This document shows positions 11,020 to 25,600 of a stretch of DNA of 64,000 nucleotides, in pieces. The stretch comes from Amphiura filiformis. Its lineage: Eukaryota > Echinodermata > Ophiuroidea > Amphilepidida > Amphiuridae. Below the pieces are notes generated by a model, which ran no database searches, was not told where the DNA came from, and saw nothing but the letters and a program-made list of their open reading frames with translations. The DNA lies in contig NC_092628.1 in NCBI RefSeq assembly GCF_039555335.1, positions 79,734,713 through 79,798,712 of the forward strand, in the 5' to 3' direction. Each line of letters starts with the position of its first letter. Within the stretch, counting starts at the first letter, position 1. The translations under genes and the position numbers were made by a program.

Positions 11020-11880
11020 TCATGACATGTGTCTCTTAAACCTAACTAATATGTACATTTGACACAAATGTTTCAGACCATTATAAAATTACATCTCAAA
11101 CGGTCCGCAAAACCTATGTGCATCCTATTTTGCAAGGGCAAAGCAGTTGCAAAAATTGTGAGATAGTGGGTGATCAAAATAATGTGGAAAGAAATTGGAA
11201 TAAATTCTAACAGACTTGTCTTCCAGATTTAATAAGGGAGTTTATCTGCTTAATACTTGCTTTAACCAGCTTTGAGGTCTAGTTTATATTTTGGTATTTG
11301 AACATTCAAAACTTAGACAATCTATGAACTCAGTGAAGAGTTTTACATTTTGATACTACAACATTCCCAAATTACAGATTTACAATCTATAAAATCCTTT
11401 AAAATAATAATCAGGCAAACAAAAATCCCAGATATATGAATAATAATACCGGTAATAACAATAAGCTCTAGGACAAAGTGATTTAACTTAAATGGCTCAA
11501 AACAATCTGAAACTTTTTTCTAACCACTCTGTTTTGAACTCATGTAATAATACTTGCCTAAATCAAACAAGAAAGAAGCATTCAGTTTGTGGCGAATTTT
11601 GTTGCCTTCAGTTCAATGCCACAGTTGTGTAAAATAAAATCAGAATGGAGAAATTCATGATTGAATGGAAATTATGCGATATGAAAAATTGCTACTTCGA
11701 ACAGAGTATTCGAGAATGAACATGCTAGATCAATACATCTGTGAATCTTTTTTTTGCCCAGATGTAGATGCTGAAAACATTTTTTAAAACAAACGCAATG
11801 CTTTGCTAGTAGCAATTTAGTTTGATATGACATAAGAATATACTAGACTTAGCTGTGGTCTAAGACCACAAACACAGCCG
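11020..11880. other. Gene-free stretch
   Basis: AT-rich; no coding, RNA or repeat signal that can be supported. Confidence 0.4.
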
Positions 11881-12800
11881 TGTTGTGACCCCTTATTGAC
11901 CTTTGGCCCCAAAATATATGAAAGTCCCATAGACATTGGCTAGTTTCAATGTACATTTGCATGTGGCATCACTATGCCATGTTAGTGGCATTTTGAAGGT
12001 TTTTCGTCTCAGACCGGAAGTGACCCCTTGATGACCTTTGACCCAAAATAAAAAAAATACCACATATACACTGGGTAACCACAATTCATATATGAACATA
12101 CCGTTACTGTCCTTTGTTTTTCTTAGCTAATAAAAATTTGTTGAAGGTATTTCGTTTTATACCGGAAGTGACCCCTTTATGACCTTTGACCCCAAATCTG
12201 TGTACACCCCATATACACTGGGTAACACCAATGCATGTGTGCAAGTGGTATCACTGTCCTACGTAATTTGTGAAAGAAGATGCATTTTATAAGTATTTCG
12301 TTTTATACCGGAAGTGACCCCTTAATGACCTTTGACCCCAAATCTGTGTACACCCTATAGACACTAGGTAATTACAATACATGTGTGCAAGTGGCGTCAC
12401 TGTCCTACGTAATTTGTGGGAGAAAATGCATTTTAAAGGTTATTCGTTTTATACCGGAAGTGACCCCTTAATGACCTTTGACCCATATAAAAAAAATATC
12501 ACATATACACTAGGTAACTGCAAATCAGATGTGAACATTCCGTTACTGCCCTATATTTTGTTTAGCTAATAAAATTTTTTGAAGGTATTTCGTTTTATAC
12601 CGGAAGTGACCCCTTAATGACCTTTGACCCCAAATCTGTGTACACCATATAGACACTGGATGATAACAATGCAACTGTGCTAGTGGCGTCACTGTCCTAC
12701 GTAAGTTGTGGGAGAAGATGCATTTTTAGTTGAAATCACGTTTTTGACCCCTATGACCCCTGCGTGACCTTTGACCCCACAAGTTTCATGTGACATGTAG
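11881..12800. repeat. Tandem array of about 147-bp units
   Basis: About seven units, marked by TGACCTTTGACCC (or close variants) at about 11897, 12032, 12180, 12326, 12472, 12618 and 12765. Units also share TTTATACCGGAAGTGACCCC. Two sub-types occur, one with GTCACTGTCCTACGTAA and one with CATTCCGTTACTGCCC. Satellite-like and non-coding. Confidence 0.8.
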
Positions 12801-12887
12801 GGGCATGGTCAATGATCATTGTGACCAAGTTAGGTCAAAATAGATGTAAGTGTGTGAGTGCTAGAGCAAATGTAATGGTTGACAGAA

Positions 12888-12891
12888 GAAT

Positions 12892-12955
<64 letters not shown>

Positions 12956-12956
12956 A
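12888..12956 (+). repeat. (GAAA)n microsatellite
   Basis: Uninterrupted AAGA/GAAA tetranucleotide repeat of about 68 bp directly downstream of the 147-bp array. The Lys-Glu frame across it is an artefact of the repeat. Confidence 0.9.
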
Positions 12957-13267
12957 CCTGTAAGAAAAAAGACACAGCCGTGACGTTAATTCATCTTATC
13001 ATCAGCAACAACTGATAAACGCCACAACTGATAAATAATACCAACACAGTTGACAAATTTCAGCTGTCACCAGTTTTCTATTTAATACTAGCTACATTTA
13101 TATATTTACATTTTTCTTGTACTGATATTTATCACATAATTCCACAGCAAATGTAGATATTATAACAATCTATAAGATTACAAGTTTTATTTCACATGAA
13201 ATTCACACAAAAATTCATTTAATTGGAGTTTTCAACTTCAGAATAAATTCAATTACTTTGTCTTGAA

Positions 13268-13572
13268 GATAATATGTGTACATTCATATCAAAACAATAC
13301 ACTTGTCGGCTGCTACATGTGTCTCATTTCACACAATAGCTAGGAATAAATACCTGACTCATCTCAAGTGGAGGTCACTTCAAATCATCCCAAAGTCACA
13401 TAGTTACGGAATGTTATCTGTATTCCTAAACCATGTGACTTCCGTAACTATGTGACTTGGGGATGATTTGAAGTGACCTCCACTTTGGAGATGAGTCTGT
13501 TATTTATTCCTAGCTATTATGTGAAATAAGACAAGTGCATCTTTTTTGATATGGATGTACACATATAATTTC
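13268..13572. mobile_element. Hairpin MITE-like element
   Basis: Arms of about 140 bp read TATGTGTACATTCATATCAA from the left and the near-complement from the right. The inner arms share GTGGAGGTCACTTCAAATCA, and the centre lies near 13425. Non-coding. Confidence 0.65.
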
Positions 13573-15368
13573 AATGTCCAACCACAACAATCAGCTTAGT
13601 CTTTGGAAGATATAATACACCAGTATGCTTGTTTATATGAAGTATTGAAAAAAAAAATTGTCCTGTGTTTCATCATTTTACATTCAAACATATGTACCAA
13701 TAGTACACCACTGGCTGCAACTAGTTCTTAATACTGGTAGCTGTTGAAATTAACTTTTACTTTGGACCCCTCCAATACCTATCAATTCAAATTGGCCACC
13801 TTTTAGTCATTCAAGCACTCAAAGGCATAGGAAACACATTAAGGAATATATACAAAAAACATATTAATAACTATGCACAAATTAAAAAGCAGGCAGTAGA
13901 AAAAGCAAAAACCAATTGGGTATATGTATAATATGATACAGAACATAATGAAAATCAAATCAAGTTTACTTATAAATTCATAATTCAAATCAAGAGTCAA
14001 TTAAAGGGTTAACCCAAATTCCTGGGGACTTAAATAATAATATTCCTAATCAAATTAAGAATTTATATCCATTTGATAACACTCTACAAAAAAGAATTAG
14101 CATATCCAAATAAGATTTTCAATCAAAAAATAATTTGGCAAAGATATCAAATTATTGGCAAAGCTGAGCATAAATTGCACTGTTTGCATACTGCTACCAA
14201 ACTTGAAATTGTGAGTAAATCCTTTACCAATGTTGTCCCTATAGCTTTGAAGTGAAATCCTTGCCTCCCTGCACATGCTAATAATGCTCTATATATCAAC
14301 ATTTAACACAGGATGAAGCAATCAGTTTGTTTTGAACAGTTTTAAATCCCTAGCTCAAAATGAGACTAGTAGTTGTTTTTATTCCATGTCCAAGACTCAA
14401 TGAAAAAACAAACCAATTAAAGTATCAACATTAATACTAATGCCATTCAACTTACACTCACACTGTGGCAGTAAAATATGAGATATTAGCTAATTGCTGT
14501 TGTAACAGGATATTATGAAGCATAAACATTGTTTTTGCATAAAATGATTAATCAGTTCACTAGATCAGCAAATGAAGTGGATTTTTACCGATTCCAAACC
14601 AAAAAGCTTAAAATCAAGCAGATTCAGAAACTACAGACTTGATCTGTTCTTCACTAATTTCACTTGTTAATTTCAGGGTCAAAATTAGAGACCATTTAGT
14701 AGTGCATATTTTGAAACTAGTTCACAACATTCTTATGAATGTTATTGTACAACAGTGTGAATCTTAACATATAGTACACATTTTGCTTTGATACACTGTA
14801 ACTACATTATCAAAGAATCCTACAGAGAAGAGAGATATTATGTACAAGCCATGCACGGGTATTGTTCTTTTCTTTGAACATAAACACACCAGTATGATAA
14901 CATAATTATCTACACCATTCTTACAAAGTCCGCAAGTAACGAATATAAACTGTACAGTTATAAGAATGCATGTAAAAAAGATTACAATGAGCAGACAAAC
15001 ATTTTTTCACAAAGCAAAAATCAGTATAAGTTACAATATATTTGTGAATGTTCTCAATCATCAGTTTATTCAGTTTATCTGGACTTTCTATTATTGATAG
15101 CTACCGTATGACATCTCATCTAAGACTAGCCAGCCGGATGATGAGTTTTTCCATGAGACGCGATACCATAACTTTCAAAAATAGTAAGTCCAGATGCACC
15201 AAATTATAATTGTCTTTATTCGGTATCAGTTAAACTTTATACCTTAGCGAATTTTCAATTCTGCTGGTTTACCTTAATAAATATGATGGAAAAATGTTTA
15301 CATTAAATCTACAGAAGTCATCATTTACAAATTACCCTAATCTGTAGCACAACCTACATTGAAACCTA
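13573..15368. other. Gene-free stretch
   Basis: AT-rich, no supported gene; only short low-complexity A and T runs. Confidence 0.4.
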
Positions 15369-15864
15369 CCATATTTACTCTATTAGTCGTTCGCTTCAAT
15401 TAAATGCCCCCCACTATTTTTGTCAACCAAGATGTTTAAAAAATGCTGAAATGTCCATGCTATCTTGTGTAAGTAAGCTTACAACAGTCCATACACTATC
15501 GGGTACCGGTTTAAAATGATATCGACATACCCGGAAGTGAACCAGTTCCACCGGAAGTCATTAATCTTAATGCTGGTTTCATACTAGGCTGCCGCTTGCT
15601 GCTGAGCGGCGTGGCGCACGCGTATTGCAGACAAACGGACACAATCAAGGCTTGTCATTGGTTGAAACGCCCTGCCGCTTGCCGCAGCGGCAAGAAAGTA
15701 TGCTGGAGGCTTAAGTTCATAGTTTGTCATTTGGCCGTGATTTTCAAGCTTACCTAACAACTTTTTTTCAGTATTTATTGTTGTAAAAATGACCTCTAAT
15801 AAACGCCGCCCCTCCCATTTTGGAAAATGCAATGCCCCGGTGAGTTTGATAGAGTAAATACGGT
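15369..15864. mobile_element. Element with TACTCTAT-type terminal repeats
   Basis: CCATATTTACTCTAT at the left faces ATAGAGTAAATACGG at the right, and both inner flanks carry CCCC-rich stretches (AATGCCCCCCAC against AAACGCCGCCCCTCC). An inner GC-rich segment at 15588-15700 with repeated GCCGCTTGC looks like a separate nested insertion. Confidence 0.45.
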
Positions 15865-16496
15865 ATATGCACACTTGAGGACTGACAATATGAACTGTAC
15901 AACATTGATATCAACCTCAATTCCTTCATACCAGCAATCAACAAGACCTTGAGCTAAGTGTCCTCATCTTGAGGTAGTTATCTCTCCAGTCACAAAAAAA
16001 AAACCCCTATATTCTGATTTGGATATCATGCTAATGGAAAAATACATGTAATAAGGGTGGTTTTTCCAGGGCAACCTATGCAAACGCGTACATCAATTGG
16101 GTGTCAAAAACATTGTGATTGGAAGAAAATGTAAGTTTGATAGGACTTCAAATAAAAAAATGTCAAGTAATGATTGTTTTCCGCTATTTTGGGTAGTAAA
16201 TCACGACCAAAATACTTGTTTTTAGGGTATTATGGAACCTTTAGAAAATACATGTTCAAGGTCTGAACATGAGAATGATATCCACCTTGGAATCCAAGTG
16301 CCCCCACCCCCCACCCCCGGGCTAACAGGTGTGCCTCATCACTGCAACTAGATATCAATCTCTAATATTAAGTCTTACACAGTGATATTGCAGCTGACAA
16401 TGAGACTGACAGGTGCATGACTGGATGGTTTACGATTGGCAACACCCATGAAATAGAAACTGAGCCTAAGACCAACTGATGTACTGGGTGGATGCC

Positions 16497-16687
16497 TTAC
16501 TTTTGCTCTGGTCCTGGTTGTGGTTGACTTGGGCCAGGATGCGGTGCTCCGAAATTGGAACCGAACCCAAGACCCAAACCACGCTGAGTGTGAGTTTTAA
16601 CCCGAGCCACTTCATATTCATAGTCCAACTTCTGAAACAGTCTGATTCTTTCTTCTTCTTGTTGCTGTTTGGTACGTTCATCATTCG
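16497..16687 (-). CDS. RSRC2: RSRC2 last coding exon
   Basis: 63 residues and a TAA stop: EEERIRLFQKLDYEYEVARV, then THTQRGLGLGFG and a Pro/Gln tail absent from the human protein. Acceptor CTCACAG. The 3' UTR extends toward lower coordinates; its end was not resolved. Confidence 0.93.
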
Positions 16688-19600
16688 CTGTGAGGTAAAC
16701 ATCAAAACAAAATGAATCAAGTCACGCAAATCTGTAAACTAAATCTTGATAATTGTACGTTATTAGTGCAATTTTAACAGAATTTCACCTAGATAGCTTT
16801 TATGACTTCGATATGATAACCAATCATGAGTATAATCCTAGTATAAACTACTGCATATGGAAACCTTTTTAGTGAAAAGGGCCCTATCAAAATTGGCCTG
16901 AACGCACAGGTCACGCATAGTGAACACAGATCGATACTGTCAATGAAGCACTGAAACCTATGATACTATCGGTCGAATTTTTTATTTTGACATACGACTC
17001 GTTTATCGCTATTTTAACCACTTTATATTGTGTTTTATTGCAAACAAATACGACACCTTTATTCTGTATACTTATTTTACAATACTGTGGTTACAGAATA
17101 ATAAAAAAATAAAAAAATTTAATTACAATTTGGCCACAAATACGATAGAATCTACACAAACTTTGCAAAGAAGCTTGTCCACGTTATGCACAATAGCTCA
17201 CTTAACCTCTTCAACTTTCTGATCGATTGGCTTTGCGCATTCAGTGCGTCGAAATGTTTAGGTCTGTGCAAAAGACTAGGATATGACGGCCTGATGACTA
17301 GATTTCAGTCAGACTTCGAATTCACGATGTTTTCTTTCTTGAACACACGCGAGTCTTAATCTGAAGCCACCAAAATGAATGTTACATCAATGGAAAGCGG
17401 TCACTTTTAAGAAATTTTACTCAAGAGATCCAAGTGATTAGATGGCGCTGTTTATTTTTCTGGTGAATAGATGCTGACTAGAAGCTCCCGGTTTTTCGTG
17501 AAACTCAAAATTTACACTGAAATTTTCGCGATTTTTGACTAAAAATAAAAAGTTTACCCCTAGATACGCGAGTCTAAACAAGTTTTGTGCATGTTTATTT
17601 TTGAAAAAATCAAAAGATCACAGTATTAGCTCCATGTAACTAGCAAATCCAGGTTATATCACTACAAATTATGTTTCGGTGGCAAGAGATGTAAAAAAAA
17701 AGACCCGGTTTTAGCCCGTGTTTCTAAAGGAGTTCAAGCGTGGAATAGCTCGGAAAATCTTAGTTCCCCAAAGGTTTCGATATGAATAGTGTGCTTGCAC
17801 ACCGGCAACACCTTACTTTTCCCCCCTTCCAGAAACTTATAAGAAACAACATTAATACCCAAAAAGGTTTTGCCACTGGTCAGATTGGATAATGTTCAGG
17901 GGGATTTTAAATGATTAAATTTAATAAGAACTTCATCCTGAGAGACCCTAATATGTTACCTTCCAGGCTTCCACAGATAAATTGAATATCAGTGGATTTG
18001 ATTAGAAGATATAGCAATTTCAAGTTATCTACCCATTTTAGGTCAACACAGAAATGGCCACAGATATAATCTGATCCTTGTAAATGACCTTAACTAAAAT
18101 ATCAAATTCTTTAAGCTTACTCCTCATGAAGTACACACACAACATAAATAGTCATTATGCAACTGTTGAGAGACCAAAATTGAACTTGATTATGCAGGGG
18201 TGTGAGTGACCACAGATAAAAAAAAAGTCTGAAAAACTATGAAATTTGGAAAGCTCCTATACTTTTGTACAGAGGAAGTGAAGAAAAAGAGATAAAAATT
18301 AAGATCAAAAAGTCTGAATTCAGATTTTAATCTGAACTCTCACAGTCATATTTTTGCAATGTGCACAATTTGTTCAGGAAAAGTCATTACGAGATCAGGT
18401 CAGCTGTAAACCCTGGGCTTCATGCTAAGGTGCTTGCCATTCTGATATATGCACCAGTGCTTTTATTTCTCATGTCAGTCAGGGAGGCAGCATCTGGCCC
18501 TGACTCATGGAATTCTGTGCACACCACTGCCGTGTATTAACACAGGCACATATTGCAAGTTTGGTACACTCTGCCCCTGCTATGTTTCAATTGCAATTAT
18601 TTGTAACTACAATTTCCCTATTTCTATTTGCAATATTTTTTGTAAGTTATAGCACCTGCTATGCATTTGGCAGTTAAATTACAAATACAAGACTTACATA
18701 GATGTTCTGCGCCACCTTCCTTGATTCCCATAAGACGTCTGAATTTGGCCTGGGTTGCATCATCTTGGAAAGCGGTCTTTTCCCATTTATTGCTGCTCTC
18801 TGCTGGCTTTTCTTCTTGCTATAGATGGGCAAAAAATATCATCCGAAAAGGCTATGTTATAAAAATGCAACCATGATATGAAGGCAAGGGAAAAACAAAA
18901 TAACGTGAACCAACTCCTATTAAGGGAATGAGGATTACCTTAAACAAAAAGGGGATTGCGGCACCAGGATTTTTTCGGGGGAGGGGGCATTGGCAGGCAA
19001 TGTGAATTTCAGGGTGGGGGGAAAAATCAACAAATTTTGCCAAAACCTGATGCAAAAAGGGGAAATTTGTGTAATTTTGTCTTGAAAGTGTGGGGCCCCC
19101 CATAGCGCCGCCACTGCTCGAGTATAATCAGATCAGACTGCATTTGCAAGACAAATTCTTTTTAAAACCAAATTTGCAAATTATTACAATTGCTTGCAAA
19201 GAAGGGCCTTTGTTTAACTTAATGCATACACAGTGTAATTGTCTCACAGATAGCACAATCATAACAGACCAGTAATCGGATTGGCTGATTATGTGTTAAA
19301 GCTGCGTTTGGGCCTCATGAAGGATCGCATAGTGGTTATAAAGCCCACCTATGTCGCTCATTAACAGGGTGCGCATGTTAATCTGAGCAAGGGAGGATGT
19401 TCTTACTGAAAGCTTGTGTAGCAAACTGTCATCAAAATTGCTTTCTTTCTTAATAGAAAGTCTGGTAAGCAAACATATGCAGGTCATTTCAAGAACATAA
19501 TCTTATCCAAGGACTAAAATTATTGGAAGTTTAGATTTCCGATTTCACAGAAAATCACAAATCAGCATTTTATTTTTGATGCAAATTAATTTTACTTTAT

Positions 19601-22600
19601 GAATGTCACTGCCACTTAAATAGTGGTAATGACATCACTCAAAACATCCATTCATAGTAGATCATCATAGATGCATATTCATGACCAGCTTTGCACCCAT
19701 CCACTCTATTGGTTGCAGAGAGAGATAGAGTGCTATTAAGGTTAGCAACTATTTTAAACTGTTGAGATTTGGTAGTTCACAGCATCTTGCGAATGGTAGT
19801 GAGCTTTGGCAAAAAATTGCATTGATCATTTCATAGCGAATGTGTAGAATTCAAATATCACAGATATACTTTTGTAGGTCCTGTGATTCTTGAGTTATGT
19901 TGTAAAGAGGGCTGAAACAACAACACTTTTGTAAAACGTACATAACTCATTAACAACAATAAATCAAAAGTTTTCAAAGTATATGATTTGTAGAATGAAC
20001 TTTTGCAAAACATCAACATGTTATTTTTCAACATTTTATTGATTTAAGTAATGAAAATCAATTTTTTGGCTGCTTCGTCCAACAATACCGCGTCTACCCT
20101 CAAGTTATTGTCCTAGACAAGTTATAGTTGGAGATAAAAATATTGTTGCATCAAAATAAATTTGCTAACATTGGTCAAAGCTTGAAATTAAATAAAAATT
20201 GCAGGAAATCTATAATTTTTGTTCTTTTTTAGGCACAAGAGCACAAATTGGCTGTGCTCTAATCTGAGCGAAGCCACATGAAACCAACTCAAGGTTAGCC
20301 CCGCTACCTGCATTCAGCTGCGCCAACTAATAGTGTGTTGTTACCACAAACCTTGTGGCGGTGTGGCCCATATACTAGTCACAGTGAATCTAAGGCACAA
20401 AAAGCTTATTGTTCAAATAGTAAATAGCCCACAGAAACCACAAATCCTAATGGTTAATATTGTACAGCAAATAAGCAAACCACATTATTTACCCAAGCAG
20501 ATATAATTCTCATGCAACCCAACACCAAATGGCCTGCTCTGGCTGCAGCCTTCAAAATACATTGACCACCCAGGTTGAAGCCAAGCTGGGAACTAATGCA
20601 GCCAGACAGTACAGCCAGCGCCAAATCGAGCCACCCTGCTGCTAGAGCAGTCTATTTGTGCTACCTCACCTTAGGCCTTTGGATAAGCTTGCGTAACGTA
20701 TGTTCTTGAAATGGCTTGAATATTTTTCAACATACTTTTCCCCTAAGCACTATGGTACAATAGGATATATAATTTTTAGGGTGAGAATATAGAATTGCAT
20801 ACCTGGGTCCCTCTAGATCCACCATGCTGTGGGAAAAAATAAACAGGTTATTGAAATCTTTGGTTATAGCATCCTCAATGACCACTATTTCCCTAGACTT
20901 ACAAGTTAAAGAACTTTTTTTACAAATGTTAAGGATTTCATAAAATGTCCACATTTTTTTAAACATAGAAGAATGTCATCTACACTAGCTTCCAGAGTAA
21001 CATGGCAGTCTTCTGCTCCAAAAGACGCGAGCGCCCTATTAATGAGCGACATACACTGCGCTTTATGTTCCGTAAGTGCCGTTCTACGCCAACCAACGCT
21101 TTGACACGTAATCAGCCAATCAGATTCTTGGTTTGTTGTTATGATTGTCAGACAATTGAATCAGCCAATCAGAACCCCACTTCTGTGTTTACACTGTGCA
21201 TGCTCTCAAAATGTGAAGAAGTGCTCTTTTTCTCTGCCAGAGACTGTAGTATCAAGGCTCATCTATGAATTGTAAATTGCCATATGAAACACAATCTTGC
21301 AACTGCAGTAAACTTGAATCCCTAAATATCCCTCTTCAGCATTTCAAGCCAGGAGGTTACTAATAATTGGTTGCAACTTACATTTACCTCGTCCTTCTTT
21401 CCTCCCCACAGTAGCTTCCTCTTACGCATTTGTTCTGCATATTGAAGTGGGTTGACAGCGAGCGGGTTGTAGTAACTAGGCACAGCTATACCAGTCTCTG
21501 CTAATACCTGCAGTAAGAAAGTAGTTATAATAATAATAATAATAATTTATTCTTATATAGCGCATTACATCAAAGACCACAAGGCGCTTTACAATTAAAA
21601 CATGTGTACGTAAAAACAAAATACCCATTAAAATATAAATATACATCATTAAGAAATAAGAAACAAATGAAATAGGCACACGATGAACAATGCACAAAAG
21701 GTATTGCACGGAAAAATACATGCAAAGTGAAATGTTCAAAGTGACGGCATAAGCAATAAAGCAAAATAAGTTTAACCAGACAACAATTTTGAATAAAAAA
21801 CAGCAATATACTGCTTACAAATATCAAACAGAAGATGAAATTAGAATCATAAAACACAATTTTTTTTAAAAGCCAAGCTGTAGATAACTACACTACATAG
21901 ATAACACGTGAGTAGAAAACAAAAATGATAATGAAGTATACAACGAAGCAATATAACACATGATCAATTCAATGTAATAGGGGTTAAGGCACTATTCTTG
22001 GCCCTTGGAACTTTCCTTCACTTACTCCATAATAGTATGCCATGTGATGGCTTATGCCAGTTTAACTGTTACGTTTGAAGGAATCGGTTTACTCTTGTTT
22101 TTAGGGACCCACCCCAAAATAACGTTCAAATCAGATGCCATATATAACCGTTCCAATTCAGTTCTTTTCCAAAATAAAGAAGTACACTTTTTAGCGCCCC
22201 GCACATCACAATCAAATATGGTATATAGATTTGGACACTTCTGATTTTCAGCCATGTTGATATGAAAATCAAGACAACTTTCACCTATTTCAATACATAC
22301 CTTTGCTTGCATTGCGGCGGCAGCTGCTGCAGCGGCAACTGTTGGGTCTACGGTAGATGCGGATGCAAAGGCCACAGGGTTAGCTGCTGCAGCCAACTGG
22401 GCTGCGACTGCTGCTGCTTCTGTAATGTTAAAATAGGGATGCAGGATAAAATGCACGAGTTATAATTTCAAATGAAGCGGTTGTGTGTCAATATATACAA
22501 GTCATTTTTTAAAACATTCGGGTTCATTATTGATGCATTGGATCAAGGACCATGGTTATGAATTGTTATGAATACAAACTAAGTTGCATTTTTCAAAGGC

Positions 22601-25600
22601 TATACAGGTGCCATGGACTACACATAGCACCAGTATGAAGAAAAATTGAAGTTCTCCAAAACTTACAAATTCAATCTCCCTTTGTATTCTATCTGAACAC
22701 TATAATACAGTAAGCCAAAAAATGTAGGTACCAGTTATGTTTACCCCTGTATATCCTAAATAAAGACAAATATGTCAAAATTAAATCAAGCAGCCAATAC
22801 CTGTACTCATTAGCTCTGGTTTAAGACCTTATTTGTTGAAATTGGTTGAGAATTAAAGAAACCGTGATCTAAAACCTAATGAAGAAACAAAAGCAAAAGT
22901 TGCACTAATGTTCTAATCAATGAAAGAACGACGCTAGTTTTAACATGCTAATCAATAGAAGCACGGCGCTAGTTCTCTTGTTAGCGATACGCGTTGTGTA
23001 CAAATCAATATGGCATGTAATGGAGCAAACTGCAACTTTAAAATTGGCATCTTCCTTGGGTTTTTGGATTGTCGTGTCTTTATTTCTTGACCTATTTCAA
23101 CAAATGAGGTCTTAAATTCGAGCTAAAAGATTCAGCTGTTGGCTTCTGGTTCCAATTATGACATATTAATCTTTGTTTAGGATATACAGGGGGTGAACAT
23201 AACTGGTACCTTAATTTTTTGGCTTACTGTATATTGTAAAATGCAAAAATAGGCAAATAAATGCCATTTACCACCCATAATTGGTCATTGAATATGTAAT
23301 AAACAACAAATACATGACAGAAATACTTTTTATCTTTGTTCAGGGAAAAGATGCTGTTGTGACATCAGGCAAATGATGAAGTGAGCTAGACATGGAGGTC
23401 ACAAGTTTAAAATATGTCATACATTTTTTTTTATTGCTTGATAGTATTCAACATGGAAAAAGTTGATTTGAACTTTCGACCAATAATATACTGTTGCTAA
23501 GTTTACAATTACAGAAAGTTTTTCAAATGATTTTGTACACTTTCAAGAAATTAATGTGTATTTAGAACCAATCTTTCATTCATACATTCTTACATGCAGT
23601 GAAGATAATACAAACAAATAGTACACCAGTTTTTATTCAATGGATGCTTACTTTGTGCTGCAATTGCTTTAGGATCAAGAATGGACTTTGCAGCTGCTGC
23701 AGAAACTTCTTTTTCAACTTGTGATTCTGAAAGGAAACACAAATCAGCATAGTATTACAATAATGTTGTGTTAAAACTTACTTAGTTTGCATCAAGTTGA
23801 AAAGTGTGATTATTGCTCTCCATTATAATGGTTCCTGAAAATAAACTTGTTTTCATTCCAAACTAAATAAATATCATTACAATTCGCCAGCAAAGTGTTA
23901 TGTGTAATCCGATTATCAATATGTCAACTGGATCATGCTTTTGAGTTCTACACCATGATCAAAATGATCACAACACAAAGTCTATGGCATGTACTTCCAA
24001 TTCCAAAAGGTGCGTGCAGTTACCAAGAAGTTATGTAGCCACTTCGCTGGCAAATATCCATGTTTTCATAGAAAAGACATTTTAATGTTTCCTGCTGGTC
24101 TATCCTGGAAGTTTCATCAACATGTATACAAGTCAACTTATAATTCTGTTGTGGTATACAATGTGCGTCAATCGTATACAAGCATGAACACAAAAATGAT
24201 AAACAATCATGCTGATTGGCTTATCAACAGTAATGACAACAAGATGGTAGATGGTTGACACATGCGAGATCGATGATCCCCAGCGAGTAACCAGACCACA
24301 GTTGAATTAAAAAAACAAAAAGATAATAAGTTGCACACCATGACTCCTCTTGGTTGATTTATTTTTGTACCTTTTGTATCTTCTTTTTCCTTCTGATATC
24401 CGATTTCCTTTTCTCTACGTTCTCTAGCCTTCTGTAGCTTGGCAGCTCTTTCTAAACGCCTTGCAAGTGCTTCCTGGGCATCTAGTGCAGAATCGCCAGT
24501 ACGTCTCACAGGTGGAGAACGAGAACGTACCCTTCGTCTGAAACGAGGGGAACGGGACCTTGAGCGGGAACGTCTTCTGCGATGTGGTGATCGAGAACGG
24601 GACCGCCTGCGACGTGGTGAGCGGCGCCGGTATGGTGATCGGGACCGTCTTCTTCTCTTTGGAGATCGAGACCTACAGACACAAATGTACGAACACCATA
24701 AACATTTCATACAATATTTTGTGCAAGCAATCTTTGCAAGTTTGCAATATACACTACAGACCGTTTCAACAGCTTATCCTTGGTATTTAGTCAGAAAGAT
24801 GTTGCGTGCCAACATATATTCAACCAATCAATTTCTAGCAATTTGACCACATATTCGACTAAGCAGTGGGCAACATGTTCAATATGCTGCTTCAAATTAG
24901 AGCAGCATATTGAACAATCATACTATGGATGCACTCATCTAACACTCTGTCGCCAGTTTGACTGCTTGTGGTGTTTTTGTTTACTGTGGTCGTGCATGAT
25001 CAGTTTTTTTCTTTAAAACCTCCTGATGGAAAGGTTACTTTATGATCAGTTGAAAGATAGGTTCTAGTTGCATTTTTTTACACCATCGTGATGACCAGAG
25101 TTACCATTTAAATCACTTATCACTTGACAAGGGGAAGTCGATTATATGTATGTTTGCAGTAGCCTGTATCTTAAACAGATCAGGGGCAATCTATTTGTAT
25201 ATCATTAGGCCAAGGCCAGCCCATAGACAAGGGGCAGTCAGAGTCAACACGCACAAACCACATTCAGTTAAGTCCTGAAGAAATCGGAGCTAATCCTGAT
25301 AATATTATTGGATGTGTATTATGGATACTCTTTATAGAAACCTATTGAGCAATTCAATTTACCATATAGCCCTAGACTTAAACAATTTTAATTGACAAAC
25401 TTTAAATCTTTCTGAAAATTATTATACTTAGAAGTTAGTTCTCTGGGTTAATAGGATGAACAAATTTTAATCTTTCCCCAGAGTAGGCCAGTGCACATAA
25501 ACGTTGGAAAAAACCAGTGCATCCGGCTGGATTCGAACCGGCGACCTTCGTATAACTATTAACTAGCACGACGCTCTAACCAACTGAGCTAAAGAGGCAC

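Noticed and set aside
21002-21268. 88-codon plus-strand frame in RSRC2 intron 9
   Set aside because: Basic and Cys-rich but with no domain, no splice partners and no neighbouring signal; could be chance.
22262-22465. Cys/Gly-rich plus-strand frame opposite RSRC2 exon 8
   Set aside because: Antisense of the Ala-rich GCN/GCA codon run; not an independent gene.
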